Source of the DNA: Salinicoccus kekensis
GTDB lineage: Bacteria > Bacillota > Bacilli > Staphylococcales > Salinicoccaceae
Assembly: GCF_900220995.1 (NCBI RefSeq)
Contig: NZ_OBQF01000006.1
Location: 1-62,027 of the forward strand
Direction of reading: 5' to 3'
Length of the DNA: 62,027 nt
Of the stretch, positions 9,257-18,242 are shown piece by piece. A model generated the notes under the pieces. That model had not been told where the DNA came from. It saw only the letters and a program-made list of their open reading frames with translations, and did no database searches. How positions within the stretch are numbered: position 1 is the first letter of the stretch; each line of letters starts with the position of its first letter. The position numbers and the translations under genes are program-made.

Positions 9257-9269
9257 ACTCCCATCCTCT

Positions 9270-9298
9270 ATAATGACAATTCCAGAAGGTTTTTTCAA
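9270..9298 (-). promoter_or_regulatory. Predicted promoter of rocD
   Basis: TTGAAA (9298-9293), a 17-bp spacer and CATTAT (9275-9270) on the minus strand. Transcription would begin near 9263, leaving a leader of about 130 nt. Confidence 0.55.
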
Positions 9299-9343
9299 GT
9301 TTTAATATTCAGTCAAGTGTTCAGGCCCTTTTTTCAGCAAAAT

Positions 9344-9375
9344 AAAAAAATCTACAGAATGAACTGTAGATTTTT
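9344..9375 (-). terminator. Terminator after yugI
   Basis: TCTACAG and CTGTAGA arms (9351-9357, 9364-9370) are flanked by A and T runs. It ends the yugI transcript before the rocD promoter and could act in both directions. Confidence 0.8.
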
Positions 9376-9390
9376 CCTTTAAGATAATTT

Positions 9391-9777
9391 TCACTTATCC
9401 TGCATCCGCATTTTAGCTTCCTGTATCCACTGCGGCATCTTTTGTCGAAGGGACTCGAACCCGTATTCCTCTGAGTCTTTGATCTGTTCTATTATCGAAC
9501 GTTTGTCTTTCTTCTTTTCTTCGTTCTTGAAATATTCGTTCTCCTTCAATGTCAGATTCAACTTTCCGTCGGGACCGACACTGAGCACTTTGGCTTTGAC
9601 GATCTGTCCTTTTGATAAATACTGGCTGACATTGTGAACGTAATCATTCATCACTTCGGAGATGTGAATGAGTCCTTCTTGATTATCAGGGGTTCTGACA
9701 AAAGCACCGTAAGGTTGGATACCAGTAACTTTAACTTTTACAAACTGGTTTTTGCGGTATTTTTTTGTCACATCCAT
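9391..9777 (-). CDS. yugI: S1-domain RNA-binding general stress protein (YugI/GSP13 type)
   Basis: A 128-residue protein with one N-terminal S1 OB-fold (about residues 5-75, including VTGIQPYGAFV and EGLIHISEV) and a charged C-terminal tail rich in K and E. Members of this group bind RNA or ribosomes and are linked to stress and virulence control in Gram-positives. The start MDVTKKY at 9777 matches homologue length; upstream in-frame codons extend into sequence unlike the family and are rejected. The ribosome site (GCGGGG) is weak. Confidence 0.85.
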   Translation of the reverse strand: MDVTKKYRKNQFVKVKVTGIQPYGAFVRTPDNQEGLIHISEVMNDYVHNVSQYLSKGQIVKAKVLSVGPDGKLNLTLKENEYFKNEEKKKDKRSIIEQIKDSEEYGFESLRQKMPQWIQEAKMRMQDK

Positions 9778-9890
9778 TACCCCGCTAACATAAGCTCTAT
9801 CCAATTGACATTTTACCATATCATGGATATATAATCTAATGGTAAGAAAATTTGTACCTGCCGGGGGGCGCCTGAAGCCGCCATGAATAT

Positions 9891-9925
9891 GAAAGAGGCG
9901 CCCTGCAAGGCAGGGCGCCTCTTTC
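9891..9925. terminator. Perfect 16-bp inverted repeat, probable terminator
   Basis: GAAAGAGGCGCCCTGC and its exact complement are separated by AAG. T runs are short on both sides. It most likely ends leftward transcription from the small membrane protein gene at 10030-10233. Confidence 0.55.
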
Positions 9926-10029
9926 AATTTTCGCATGATTTTATAATATGGTGAGCTTTTTCAACCAGCAGTCCATATCCTCACCCTTTTTAAAGGGTCC
10001 GGCATTGAACCGGCGTGTATACTCCGATG

Positions 10030-10233
10030 TCACCTTCCGGATTCATCTGCTTCCTTCTGCTCGAGCTTCCTCATCACTTCTTCTTCGAAGTTCTTCATCT
10101 TCTCTTCCTGATTTTTAGAGTAGGATTTGATGATCCTGTATGCGGCGTACGCAACCAGGAAACATACCAGCATAGCAAATGCTGCAGGGATATATTCCAT
10201 CGGATCATCCGGGAAATATAGGAAATCCATCAT
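10030..10233 (-). CDS. Small single-pass membrane protein of unknown function
   Basis: 67 residues: a short N-terminus, one hydrophobic segment (about residues 13-33, with AFAMLVCFLVAYAAY) and a charged C-terminal tail likely to form a helix (KNQEEKMKNFEEEVMRKLEQ). A good ribosome site AAGGTGAG lies nine bases before the ATG, and a predicted promoter lies just upstream. I do not recognise a family. The gene stands between yugI and ppiB in an otherwise Staphylococcus-like order. Confidence 0.7.
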   Translation of the reverse strand: MMDFLYFPDDPMEYIPAAFAMLVCFLVAYAAYRIIKSYSKNQEEKMKNFEEEVMRKLEQKEADESGR

Positions 10234-10276
10234 ATTACATCACTCACCTTTTCCAAGCCATTATAACAAATCCCTT

Positions 10277-10305
10277 TTTATATTAAACACCCGATTAGTG
10301 ACCAA
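10277..10305 (-). promoter_or_regulatory. Predicted promoter of the small membrane protein gene
   Basis: TTGGTC (10305-10300), a 17-bp spacer, TATAAA (10282-10277) on the minus strand. Confidence 0.5.
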
Positions 10306-10380
10306 TTTGTGAGAACTTGATTTTGAATTCCGGCTTTTTGGACTTACGGACCCGCTGCCGGTCTTTTTAAAAAATAAAAG

Positions 10381-10404
10381 AACCGGCTCTGGAATGAGCC
10401 GGCT
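10381..10404 (-). terminator. Terminator after ppiB
   Basis: GAGCCGGCTC and GAGCCGGTT arms are followed by CTTTTATTTTTT on the minus strand, 25 bases past the ppiB stop. Confidence 0.8.
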
Positions 10405-10428
10405 CCCGTGAAACCACAGAGTAGTGTG

Positions 10429-11019
10429 TTATTCTGTGACTTCGATGCTTTCTATCTTCACTTCATCTACAGGACGGTCCTGTGCGCCCGTCTTCACTTC
10501 GGCTATATTTTCCACAATATCCATTCCCGCAATCACGTGGCCGAATACCGTATGCCTCTGATCGAGCCATGGCGTGCCGCCCTGTGTCTTATATGCTTCG
10601 ATGATTTCCTCGGGATAGCCTGCGCCTTCAAGCTGGGACAGCATCTGGGAAGGCACTTCCTTCAGCTGGACGATGAAGAACTGGCTGCCGTTCGTGCCCG
10701 GTCCCGCATTCGCCATGGACAATGCACCGTAGAGATTGAATGCTTCCGTTGAAAACTCGTCTTCGAAAGTTCCGCCCCATATGCTTTCGCCGCCCATGCC
10801 TGTACCTGTCGGGTCGCCGCCCTGGATCATGAAGTCTTTGATCACACGGTGGAATATCTGGCCGTCATAGTAACCGTTCTTTGCGTGGGTGGTGAAGTTC
10901 TCGACTGTTTTTGGAGCGATGTCCTTGAGCAGTTTGACAGTCACATCACCGTGGTTGGTCTTGATTACTGCCTGTACTTCGTTCTCGCCCAATGAATCCG
11001 TTAATTGTGGGTAAGTCAT
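10429..11019 (-). CDS. ppiB: Peptidyl-prolyl cis-trans isomerase, cyclophilin type
   Basis: Cytoplasmic proline isomerase. The 196-residue product has no signal peptide and shows the cyclophilin signature: [19 protein letters not shown] with the catalytic arginine, then NGSQFFI and HTVFGHV. The TAGGAGG ribosome site is well placed. Its place next to mnhA matches Staphylococcus gene order. Confidence 0.96.
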   Translation of the reverse strand: MTYPQLTDSLGENEVQAVIKTNHGDVTVKLLKDIAPKTVENFTTHAKNGYYDGQIFHRVIKDFMIQGGDPTGTGMGGESIWGGTFEDEFSTEAFNLYGALSMANAGPGTNGSQFFIVQLKEVPSQMLSQLEGAGYPEEIIEAYKTQGGTPWLDQRHTVFGHVIAGMDIVENIAEVKTGAQDRPVDEVKIESIEVTE

Positions 11020-11210
11020 AAATAGCCTCCTAGGATTTCAAAAATTTCAAATTCACGTTTGGATTTCGTGAATTTTCAAAGATAAAAAGTTAATCTCTCC
11101 GTATATACTACTACAAAAAGTTCATTTTTTTCAAACTGTATACATTTATTTAGATGTATCAATAATGTATAATAATTTTATATTGCAAAAAACGCTAAGG
11201 AGGAGAACAC

Positions 11211-13613
11211 GTGACGCTGATACACTTTGCCATTTTGCTGCCTGTCATTGCTGCTGTGGGCATCGGCATATTATACAGATTTTACAAAAAAGTCCATCTC
11301 GGCTGGTTTGTCCTGCCCATTCCCGCCGTCATCACAGTCTACCTGGCCACATTGATACCGGCCGTCAGCAACAATCAGGTGATTTATGAAACGATGCAGT
11401 TCATGCCGAGGGTGGGTATGAATTTCGACGTTTATATAGATGGTTTGAGCTTACTTTTCGCCATACTCATCGCCGGCATAGGGACACTCGTCGTCCTTTA
11501 TTCCGTCGGCTACCTCTCGAAGCAGGAAAAACTGGGCAACTTCTATGTTTATCTGCTGATATTCATGACCGCGATGCTCGGTGTTGTCCTGAATGACAAT
11601 GTACTCATGCTTTACTTATTCTGGGAGCTGACTTCAATATCCAGTTTCCTCCTCATCGCCTACTGGTTCACGAGGGAGCGTTCCATCTACGGTGCGCAGA
11701 AGTCGATGCTGATCACGATGTTCGGCGGCTTCCTGATGCTCGGGGGCTTCATCATCCTCAGCCTGATCACGGATACATACAGTATCAGGGGAATGATCGA
11801 ACAGGTGCCGGCCATCCAGGAAGACCCGCTCTCAATGCTTGCGATCGTCCTGATCCTTTTCGGGGCGTTCACGAAGTCGGCACAGTTCCCGTTCTACATC
11901 TGGCTGCCGGATGCGATGGAGGCACCGACCCCGGTCAGCGCCTACCTTCACTCGGCAACGATGGTCAAAGCCGGCCTGTATCTGGTCGCAAGATTCACCC
12001 CGCTGTTCGCATTCTCCGAATTGTGGGTATGGAGCATCCTCGGTGTCGGATTGATCACACTCGTATGGGCTGCATTCAATGCAATCAAGCAGGATGACCT
12101 GAAAGCCGTACTCGCTTTCTCAACCGTCTCCCAGCTCGGACTCATCATGTCGCTCCTCGGGGCCGGCGCACTCGCCGTGCAGACCGGTGCGGCTGAAGGG
12201 CTGTTCACCGTCGCCGTCGTTGCAGCCGTGTTCCATCTGATCAACCATGCGACGTTCAAAGGTGCCCTGTTCATGATCATCGGCATCGTCGACCACGAAA
12301 CGGGCACAAGGAGCCTGAAAAAGCTCGGCGGCCTGATGACCATCATGCCGATCTCATTCACCATGACCCTCATCACATCACTGTCCATGGCAGGGATACC
12401 GCCGTTCAACGGCTTCCTGTCCAAAGAGCTGTTTCTGGAGGCGATGTTCGCCCTCCGTGAAGCGGATTTCAGCGTGCTTGCCGATGTGAGCGTCCTGTTC
12501 CCGCTGCTTGCCATTGTGGGCAGCATCTTCACATTCGTCTACTCGGTCATTTTGATCCGGGGCATTTTCATGGGCAAACAGATGCCTGCCACACCTAAAA
12601 AACCTCAGGAAGCACCTGCGCTCATGCTGATTTCACCGATGATACTGACGCTGCTCGTCGTGGTCTTCGGCCTGTTCCCGAACCTTCTCTCAGGCTCCAT
12701 CATCGATCCGGCGGCGATGAGCATACTGAACACTTCGGAACCGCTGAACACCGAAATCTACCACTGGCACGGCTGGGACAGCCCGGCATTGTGGGCGACC
12801 ATCGCCATCATAGCTGCCGGTGCCCTGATGTATCTCTTCAGGGATTTCTGGAAACCGGTCTACAGGCTCGGTGCCGATGCTTTCACACTCAACTATTTAT
12901 ATGACCAGGGCCTGATCTACAGCCGCCTCGGTGCAGAAAGGATCACCGACGGATATATGACGGGCTATATACGGTCTTATCTGATTTATATATTCGGTGC
13001 ATTCGTCATATTTTCACTCATCACCTTGATCAATACGGATATTTCATTCGACTGGGGCGTCACTGCACCCATCGCCCTGCCCGAGATGCTGATCATACTG
13101 ATCATCCTTGCAGCGGTGACTGCGATGCTGATCACCCGTTCGAGGATGGTATCCATCATCATGTTCAGTACGATCGGATTTTCACTGTCCCTCTTATTCG
13201 TGTTTTTCAGGGCGGTGGACCTCGCACTGACGCAGCTCGCGGTGGAAGCCATCACTACAGCACTTTTCCTGCTGGCGTTCTTCCATCTGCCGAAACGCAG
13301 CCGGCATGAAGAGCACAGGAGATTCAAACTGAATAACCTGATGATTTCTGCAGCGGTGGGCGTCGTCGCGACGGTGATCGGACTTGCGGCATATTCCAAC
13401 CGCCTGTTCGATTCGATCAGCCAGTTCTATATCGACAACGTATACGACCTTGCAGCCGGCGGCAACATGGTCAACGTCATCCTCGTTGACTTCCGCGGCC
13501 TCGATACTTTATTCGAAACGCTCGTATTCGGCATTGCAGGCCTCGGCGTTTTTGTACTATTGAAACTCCGAGTCACTAAGGAAGGAGAGAATAAATATGA
13601 AGAGCACCCTTAA
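11211..13613 (+). CDS. mnhA: Mnh/Mrp Na+/H+ antiporter subunit A (cluster 1)
   Basis: Largest membrane subunit of the seven-part cation/proton antiporter, homologous to NuoL with a fused MbhD/E-like C-terminal part. The 800-residue product has about 20 hydrophobic segments. It shows FWELTSISSFLL with the essential helix glutamate, and HSATMVKAGLYL with the conserved lysine. The GTG start at 11211 is fixed by AAGGAGGAG seven bases upstream. It opens a plus-strand operon mnhABCDEFG. Assignment to mnh1 rests on the paired MnhB sequence and on the neighbouring ppiB. Confidence 0.95.
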   Translation: MTLIHFAILLPVIAAVGIGILYRFYKKVHLGWFVLPIPAVITVYLATLIPAVSNNQVIYETMQFMPRVGMNFDVYIDGLSLLFAILIAGIGTLVVLYSVGYLSKQEKLGNFYVYLLIFMTAMLGVVLNDNVLMLYLFWELTSISSFLLIAYWFTRERSIYGAQKSMLITMFGGFLMLGGFIILSLITDTYSIRGMIEQVPAIQEDPLSMLAIVLILFGAFTKSAQFPFYIWLPDAMEAPTPVSAYLHSATMVKAGLYLVARFTPLFAFSELWVWSILGVGLITLVWAAFNAIKQDDLKAVLAFSTVSQLGLIMSLLGAGALAVQTGAAEGLFTVAVVAAVFHLINHATFKGALFMIIGIVDHETGTRSLKKLGGLMTIMPISFTMTLITSLSMAGIPPFNGFLSKELFLEAMFALREADFSVLADVSVLFPLLAIVGSIFTFVYSVILIRGIFMGKQMPATPKKPQEAPALMLISPMILTLLVVVFGLFPNLLSGSIIDPAAMSILNTSEPLNTEIYHWHGWDSPALWATIAIIAAGALMYLFRDFWKPVYRLGADAFTLNYLYDQGLIYSRLGAERITDGYMTGYIRSYLIYIFGAFVIFSLITLINTDISFDWGVTAPIALPEMLIILIILAAVTAMLITRSRMVSIIMFSTIGFSLSLLFVFFRAVDLALTQLAVEAITTALFLLAFFHLPKRSRHEEHRRFKLNNLMISAAVGVVATVIGLAAYSNRLFDSISQFYIDNVYDLAAGGNMVNVILVDFRGLDTLFETLVFGIAGLGVFVLLKLRVTKEGENKYEEHP

Positions 13614-14094
13614 AAAGCTGGGTTACAACAGAGTTCATAAGCAGATGAATGACGTATTCCTGAAATATACCGCAAAAGTGGTATTCCTTGTCATCATCAC
13701 CTTCTCGATCAATTTATTCTTCTCGGGACACTATACACCCGGCGGCGGCTTCGTCGGCGGACTGCTCGCGGCGGGGGCAATCATCCTCCTCCTCCTGGCC
13801 TATGATTTGAAGACATTGCGCAAGATGCTCCGGATCGACGACAAACGGACGATCACACTCGGGCTTGCGATATCCTTCATCATCCCGATACTTTTGATGT
13901 TTTTCGGCACACCACTCTTCACACATCAGTATACGTACCTTCAGCTTCCCGTCTTCGGGGAAGTGCCGATCCATACAGCTGTGATATTCGATGTCGGTGT
14001 ATATATCACCGTTGCCGGCACGACATTGCTGATCATCACCCTGCTCGCTTCAGAGCAGTTCATGGCAGAGTCGGAAGGGGCGGATAAAGAATAA
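13597..14094 (+). CDS. mnhB: Mnh antiporter subunit B (cluster 1)
   Basis: Small membrane subunit with the family signature SGHYTPGGGFVGGLL and four hydrophobic segments. HYTPGGGFVGG and the following AYDLKTLRK resemble S. aureus MnhB1 rather than MnhB2. At 165 residues it is about 20 longer than usual owing to an N-terminal extension, but the ATG at 13597 has the good ribosome site (AAGGAGAG). A shorter start at 13645 lacks one. It overlaps mnhA by 17 bases. Confidence 0.93.
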   Translation: MKSTLKKLGYNRVHKQMNDVFLKYTAKVVFLVIITFSINLFFSGHYTPGGGFVGGLLAAGAIILLLLAYDLKTLRKMLRIDDKRTITLGLAISFIIPILLMFFGTPLFTHQYTYLQLPVFGEVPIHTAVIFDVGVYITVAGTTLLIITLLASEQFMAESEGADKE

Positions 14095-14438
14095 TGGAGA
14101 TTTTAATCATCGTACTCGCAGGCATCCTGATCGGTGCCTCTGTGTACCTCATGCTGTCGAAGAGTCTACTCCGCATCATCCTCGGCACGGGCATCCTGAG
14201 CCACGGCATACTGCTCATGCTTCTGACGATGGGCGGGCTCAAGCGGGGCGGCATCCCGGTGCTGGATGATTCCGTCCAGCAGTATGCGGACCCGCTGCCG
14301 CAGGCAATGCTGCTCACTGTCATCGTCATCACCTTCGCACTGACGGCCTATATGCTGGTCGTTGCGATACGTGTCTACAGGGAGCTTGGTACCGACGATG
14401 TCGAACAACTAAAAGGAGTGCCTAGAGAAGATGACTGA
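14094..14438 (+). CDS. mnhC: Mnh antiporter subunit C (cluster 1)
   Basis: A 114-residue NuoK-like membrane subunit with three hydrophobic helices and the typical DPLPQAMLLTVIVI segment. The start codon overlaps the mnhB stop (TAATG), indicating translational coupling. Confidence 0.93.
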   Translation: MEILIIVLAGILIGASVYLMLSKSLLRIILGTGILSHGILLMLLTMGGLKRGGIPVLDDSVQQYADPLPQAMLLTVIVITFALTAYMLVVAIRVYRELGTDDVEQLKGVPREDD

Positions 14439-15924
14439 TATCATACCTATACTGCCCATACTGATCCCGGTCATCTCGGGCATCATACTGCTCGGGGTCG
14501 GCCGGACGAACGTTTATCTGCACAGGGTCATTGCATCGCTGACCGCCCTCCTCATGGTCATCGTGTCGATCGTCATAGTATACTATGTCGCACAATACGG
14601 CATCATCGTCACGCATGTCGGCAACTGGGAGGCGCCTTTCGGCATCAGCCTCGTTGTGGATATGCTTGCGGCGCTGCTCGTCCTTGCGACTTCGATCGTC
14701 ACTTTTGCCGTCGTCGTATATTCTTTCCAGTCGATCGGCCCGGCGAGGGAGAGGTTCTTTTACTACCCGATGATCATGTTCATGATCTCCGGCATCAACG
14801 GCGCCTTTACGACAGGCGATATATTCAACATGTTCGTATTCTTCGAGGTGTTCCTGCTCGCTTCATATGTACTGATCACGACCGGCGGCACGAAGGTCCA
14901 GCTCCAGGAAGGGTTCAAGTATCTTCTTGTCAACATCCTCTCCTCGAACTTCTTCGTGCTTGCCGTCGCCTACCTGTATTCGGCGGTCGGTTCACTGAAC
15001 ATGGCGGACATCCACAATAAACTGGCGGCATTTGACGGTGATGCATCCATCATGTCACTGGTCGCCGTCGTCATGCTGTTCGTATTCGCGACAAAGGCCG
15101 GGTTGTTCCCGTTCTACTTCTGGCTGCCCGGCTCGTATTTTGCACCACCCATGCCGATCATGGCACTTTTCGGGGCACTGCTCACGAAAGTCGGTGTTTA
15201 CGCCATAGCACGGGTCTACTCATTGTTCTTCATCGATAATACCGGGTTCACGCATCAGATGCTGATGCTGCTCGCGGTGCTTACGATCGTGATGGGTTCG
15301 ATCGGTGCAATTGCCTACTCCGATATGAAGAAGATCGTCATCTACAATATACTGATTGCCATTGGAATCATCATCGCCGGCATTTCAATGATGGATGAGG
15401 CGGGGACCATCGGTGCCACATACTATCTGATCAATGACATCATCATAAAGGCGGGACTCTTCCTCCTTGTCGGTTTCATCATCTACAGGACCGGCGAGAG
15501 CGACATCACGAAGCTCGGCGGGTTGATGAAGGTCCATCCGGTGACCGGATGGATGCTCCTGATCTCGGCTTTCGGCCTCGCAGGGGTTCCGCCCCTGCCG
15601 GGTTTTTACGGCAAGTTGTTCATCGTGACGTCGCTGTTCGATAACGGCCATGTCATTTCAGGCATCATCGTGCTCCTTTCCAGCCTGGTGGTGCTGTATT
15701 CGATCCTCAGGATATTCATCTCGGTATTCTGGGGCGAGAGCATGGACTTCACCAAATTGAAACCGATCAGCTATGACAAGCTTTTATTTTCATCGTTCCT
15801 GATGGTGATCATCATGGTCGCCTTCGGTTTCGGGGCGGATGCCCTTTATCCGCTCTTCGACAGCGCAGCTCAGTCATTATATGAACCTTCATCCTATTCC
15901 GGTTATTTGTTGGGGGTGGAATAA
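14431..15924 (+). CDS. mnhD: Mnh antiporter subunit D (cluster 1)
   Basis: A 497-residue NuoM/N-like proton-channel subunit with about 14 transmembrane segments. The conserved FFEVFLLASYVLI glutamate and FPFYFWLPGSYF with GALLTKVGVY lysine helices are present. It overlaps mnhC by 8 bases. Confidence 0.95.
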   Translation: MTDIIPILPILIPVISGIILLGVGRTNVYLHRVIASLTALLMVIVSIVIVYYVAQYGIIVTHVGNWEAPFGISLVVDMLAALLVLATSIVTFAVVVYSFQSIGPARERFFYYPMIMFMISGINGAFTTGDIFNMFVFFEVFLLASYVLITTGGTKVQLQEGFKYLLVNILSSNFFVLAVAYLYSAVGSLNMADIHNKLAAFDGDASIMSLVAVVMLFVFATKAGLFPFYFWLPGSYFAPPMPIMALFGALLTKVGVYAIARVYSLFFIDNTGFTHQMLMLLAVLTIVMGSIGAIAYSDMKKIVIYNILIAIGIIIAGISMMDEAGTIGATYYLINDIIIKAGLFLLVGFIIYRTGESDITKLGGLMKVHPVTGWMLLISAFGLAGVPPLPGFYGKLFIVTSLFDNGHVISGIIVLLSSLVVLYSILRIFISVFWGESMDFTKLKPISYDKLLFSSFLMVIIMVAFGFGADALYPLFDSAAQSLYEPSSYSGYLLGVE

Positions 15925-16404
15925 TTGGCATTACAAATTTTACTCAATATCACACTGGCATTCCTGTGGGTGCTGATCGTTTCAGATCTCTCCCTCGGGT
16001 CCCTGGTCCTCGGCTATCTGATTGGGATTTTCCCGGTATATATCATCAGGGATTTTCTGCCCGGCAGGTTTTATCTGATCAGGGTTTACTATTCACTGAA
16101 GCTCATTTTCGTTTTCGCCATTGAACTGATCAAAGCCAACTATGACCTGACGAAAATCATCGTCAGTCCGAAGATCGACATCCATCCCGGCTTCTTCGCC
16201 TACCCGTGCGACCTTGAGGAGGAGTGGGAAATCACCCTCCTTTCGGCGTTGATTTCACTGACGCCGGGCACGGTGATCGTTGCGATTTCAGATGACTATT
16301 CCACAATCTACATCCATGGCATCAATGCCCTGGACGTCGATGCGGAGATTTCACTGATCAAGAACCGTTTTGAGAAATTGATTGAAGAGGTGAGCAGACC
16401 ATGA
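15925..16404 (+). CDS. mnhE: Mnh antiporter subunit E (cluster 1)
   Basis: A 159-residue subunit with two or three N-terminal transmembrane segments and a cytoplasmic C-terminal domain. The family signature ALISLTPGTVIVAIS is present. It uses a TTG start directly after the mnhD stop, with GGGGTGG as ribosome site. Confidence 0.92.
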   Translation: MALQILLNITLAFLWVLIVSDLSLGSLVLGYLIGIFPVYIIRDFLPGRFYLIRVYYSLKLIFVFAIELIKANYDLTKIIVSPKIDIHPGFFAYPCDLEEEWEITLLSALISLTPGTVIVAISDDYSTIYIHGINALDVDAEISLIKNRFEKLIEEVSRP

Positions 16405-16700
16405 CGACTTTCCTGCAGATTGTAATACTGACGAGCGGCATCATATTCGCACTGTCCCTCGTCGGCCTGTCATACAGAATCATCGTCGGCCCGACACTCC
16501 ATGACAAGATCGTCGCACTGGACGCATTCGGGGTCATGCTCATGGGTATGATCGCCATCACTGCGATCACCCTCGGCTCGGTATATTTCATACCGATTAT
16601 ACTGCTCATCGGTACACTGGCATTCCTGTCCACTATAACATTTGCCAAATACCTGGAAAGGAACGTGATTATAGATGATGATAGAGATTCTGATGAATAG
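16401..16700 (+). CDS. mnhF: Mnh antiporter subunit F (cluster 1)
   Basis: A 99-residue three-helix membrane subunit with the family signature RIIVGPTLHDKIVALDAFGV. It overlaps mnhE by 4 bases and mnhG by 26 bases. Confidence 0.92.
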   Translation: MTTFLQIVILTSGIIFALSLVGLSYRIIVGPTLHDKIVALDAFGVMLMGMIAITAITLGSVYFIPIILLIGTLAFLSTITFAKYLERNVIIDDDRDSDE

Positions 16701-17064
16701 TCTGATCGCGTTCTTCCTGATCGGCGGCACGCTCATGACCGCGCTTGCCGTGGTCGGGATGATCCGGCTTCCGGATATGTATTCAAGGCTGCATGCCACG
16801 ACGAAGAGCACGACCCTCGGGGTCATCATGATCATGACGGGGGCATTCCTGTATTTCTGGTATATCGACGGGTTGATCGAGACCAACCTGCTGCTCGGTG
16901 CACTGTTCATCCTGCTGACGGCACCGGTGTCGAGCCACCTTCTGTCCCGCAGCGCCTTCCACGCAGACGTGAAGCCGTATAAGCTGACCGTGCTGAATGA
17001 CCTGAAGCGGGATGAATCCGATCCGGATGCTGAAAATGATCCGGACCGGGACATAGTGGAATAA
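16675..17064 (+). CDS. mnhG: Mnh antiporter subunit G (cluster 1)
   Basis: A 129-residue three-helix subunit. MIRLPDMYSRLHATTKSTTLG is the typical G-subunit loop (positions about 25-45), and the tail is acidic. Last gene of the rightward operon; it faces the cluster 2 mnhG across a shared terminator. Confidence 0.92.
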   Translation: MMIEILMNSLIAFFLIGGTLMTALAVVGMIRLPDMYSRLHATTKSTTLGVIMIMTGAFLYFWYIDGLIETNLLLGALFILLTAPVSSHLLSRSAFHADVKPYKLTVLNDLKRDESDPDAENDPDRDIVE

Positions 17065-17078
17065 TTCCTGAGTAACAC

Positions 17079-17119
17079 AAAAAAGACATTTGATGCCAGG
17101 GGCATCAAATGTCTTTTTT
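17079..17119. terminator. Bidirectional terminator shared by the two mnh operons
   Basis: AAAAAAGACATTTGATGCC (17079-17097) and its exact complement (17101-17119) make a 19-bp stem with a 3-nt loop. Each strand ends in a T run, so it works for both operons. The right arm touches the last base of the cluster 2 mnhG stop codon. Confidence 0.92.
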
Positions 17120-17499
17120 CATTCTTCCGAAATTCTTTTCAGTTTTTCCTTTTCCCGTTCGATGTCCATCGCATCGCCGAGCTCATCCATCGAAGTGGCT
17201 TCATCGAGCTTCACGTTCGTCCTGTAAGCCGAACGGTTGACGGCAAGTGCCGCAAGAGGTGCCGTCATGAGGACGAATATGATCGTCAGGATCAGCTTGA
17301 AGTTGAAATCGCCCTGTGTGACCAGAAAGAAGATGACGGCCCCGAACATGATGCTCATCACGCCAAGCGTGGAACTCTTGCCTCCCGCGTGCGTCCTTGT
17401 GTAGACATCACGCAGCCTGATGAGGCCGATGGCACTGACGAATATGAAGAAGGTCCCGACTATGACGAAGAAGCTCGTAATGATTTCAGTTATCGTCAA
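17119..17499 (-). CDS. mnhG: Mnh antiporter subunit G (cluster 2)
   Basis: A 126-residue G subunit with three hydrophobic helices; IRLRDVYTRTHAGGKSSTLG carries the family loop. A TTG start at 17499 is preferred because AAGAGGTG lies six bases upstream; a longer TTG reading to 17517 would place that site inside the coding region. It overlaps mnhF. Confidence 0.9.
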   Translation of the reverse strand: MTITEIITSFFVIVGTFFIFVSAIGLIRLRDVYTRTHAGGKSSTLGVMSIMFGAVIFFLVTQGDFNFKLILTIIFVLMTAPLAALAVNRSAYRTNVKLDEATSMDELGDAMDIEREKEKLKRISEE

Positions 17500-17761
17500 T
17501 GACCACACCTCTTTCAATGAATTTCGCCATGGCGATCGTTCCGACGAATCCGATGATGGCGACGACTAATGCGATATCGTCATAAACGATGGTCTCCTGA
17601 AGCATCATGACCAGGCCGATGATACCGATCAGCATCATGCCAAGTGTATCCAGTGCAAGGATCCTGTCGCTTGTCGTCGGTCCGAGGACCGCCCGGGCGA
17701 GTACGATGAGCAGTGATGCCGAAGTCACTATGAGTGCCGCGTATAAAATGATATCGAACAT
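17486..17761 (-). CDS. mnhF: Mnh antiporter subunit F (cluster 2)
   Basis: A 91-residue three-helix subunit with ARAVLGPTTSDRILALDTLG, matching cluster 1 F in pattern but clearly diverged. Its start overlaps the end of mnhE. Confidence 0.92.
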   Translation of the reverse strand: MFDIILYAALIVTSASLLIVLARAVLGPTTSDRILALDTLGMMLIGIIGLVMMLQETIVYDDIALVVAIIGFVGTIAMAKFIERGVVIDDN

Positions 17762-18237
17762 TATTTCGTCACCTCCTTGATCGCTTTTTCAAACGACCCT
17801 TTGATTTGTGCGACCATTGCATCCCGGTCATCCACATCGATGGAATGGACATAGATCGTCTTGCCGTCCGCGGAAAAATCCATCGACACGGTTCCCGGTG
17901 TCAAAGTGATCAATGCAGCGAGCGTCGAAATTTCCAGCTCCGTCTCCAGGGAAGTGTCCACCGCGATGATGCCCGGCTTATTATTAAGCTTCGGACGGAG
18001 TACGACTTTTGCGACATCGATGTTGGCTTTGATCATCTCGATCAGAAATATCCATACAAGCCTTGCGAATGCAATGACCCTCACGAAATAAAAGTCGAAC
18101 TCCATGAACCTTCTGAGCACGAACAAAAGCAGGAGGCCGATGAGGAATCCGAAAACAAAGTTGGCCATCGTATAACTGTCATTTAAAAACATCCAAATAA
18201 TCGCTATCAACAAATTAACCATGAATTGAAATGCCAT
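17761..18237 (-). CDS. mnhE: Mnh antiporter subunit E (cluster 2)
   Basis: A 158-residue E subunit containing the signature AALITLTPGTVSMDFS and a C-terminal soluble domain. The GGAGTAG ribosome site precedes the ATG. Five bases separate it from the mnhD stop. Confidence 0.92.
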   Translation of the reverse strand: MAFQFMVNLLIAIIWMFLNDSYTMANFVFGFLIGLLLLFVLRRFMEFDFYFVRVIAFARLVWIFLIEMIKANIDVAKVVLRPKLNNKPGIIAVDTSLETELEISTLAALITLTPGTVSMDFSADGKTIYVHSIDVDDRDAMVAQIKGSFEKAIKEVTK

Positions 18238-18242
18238 ATCAT

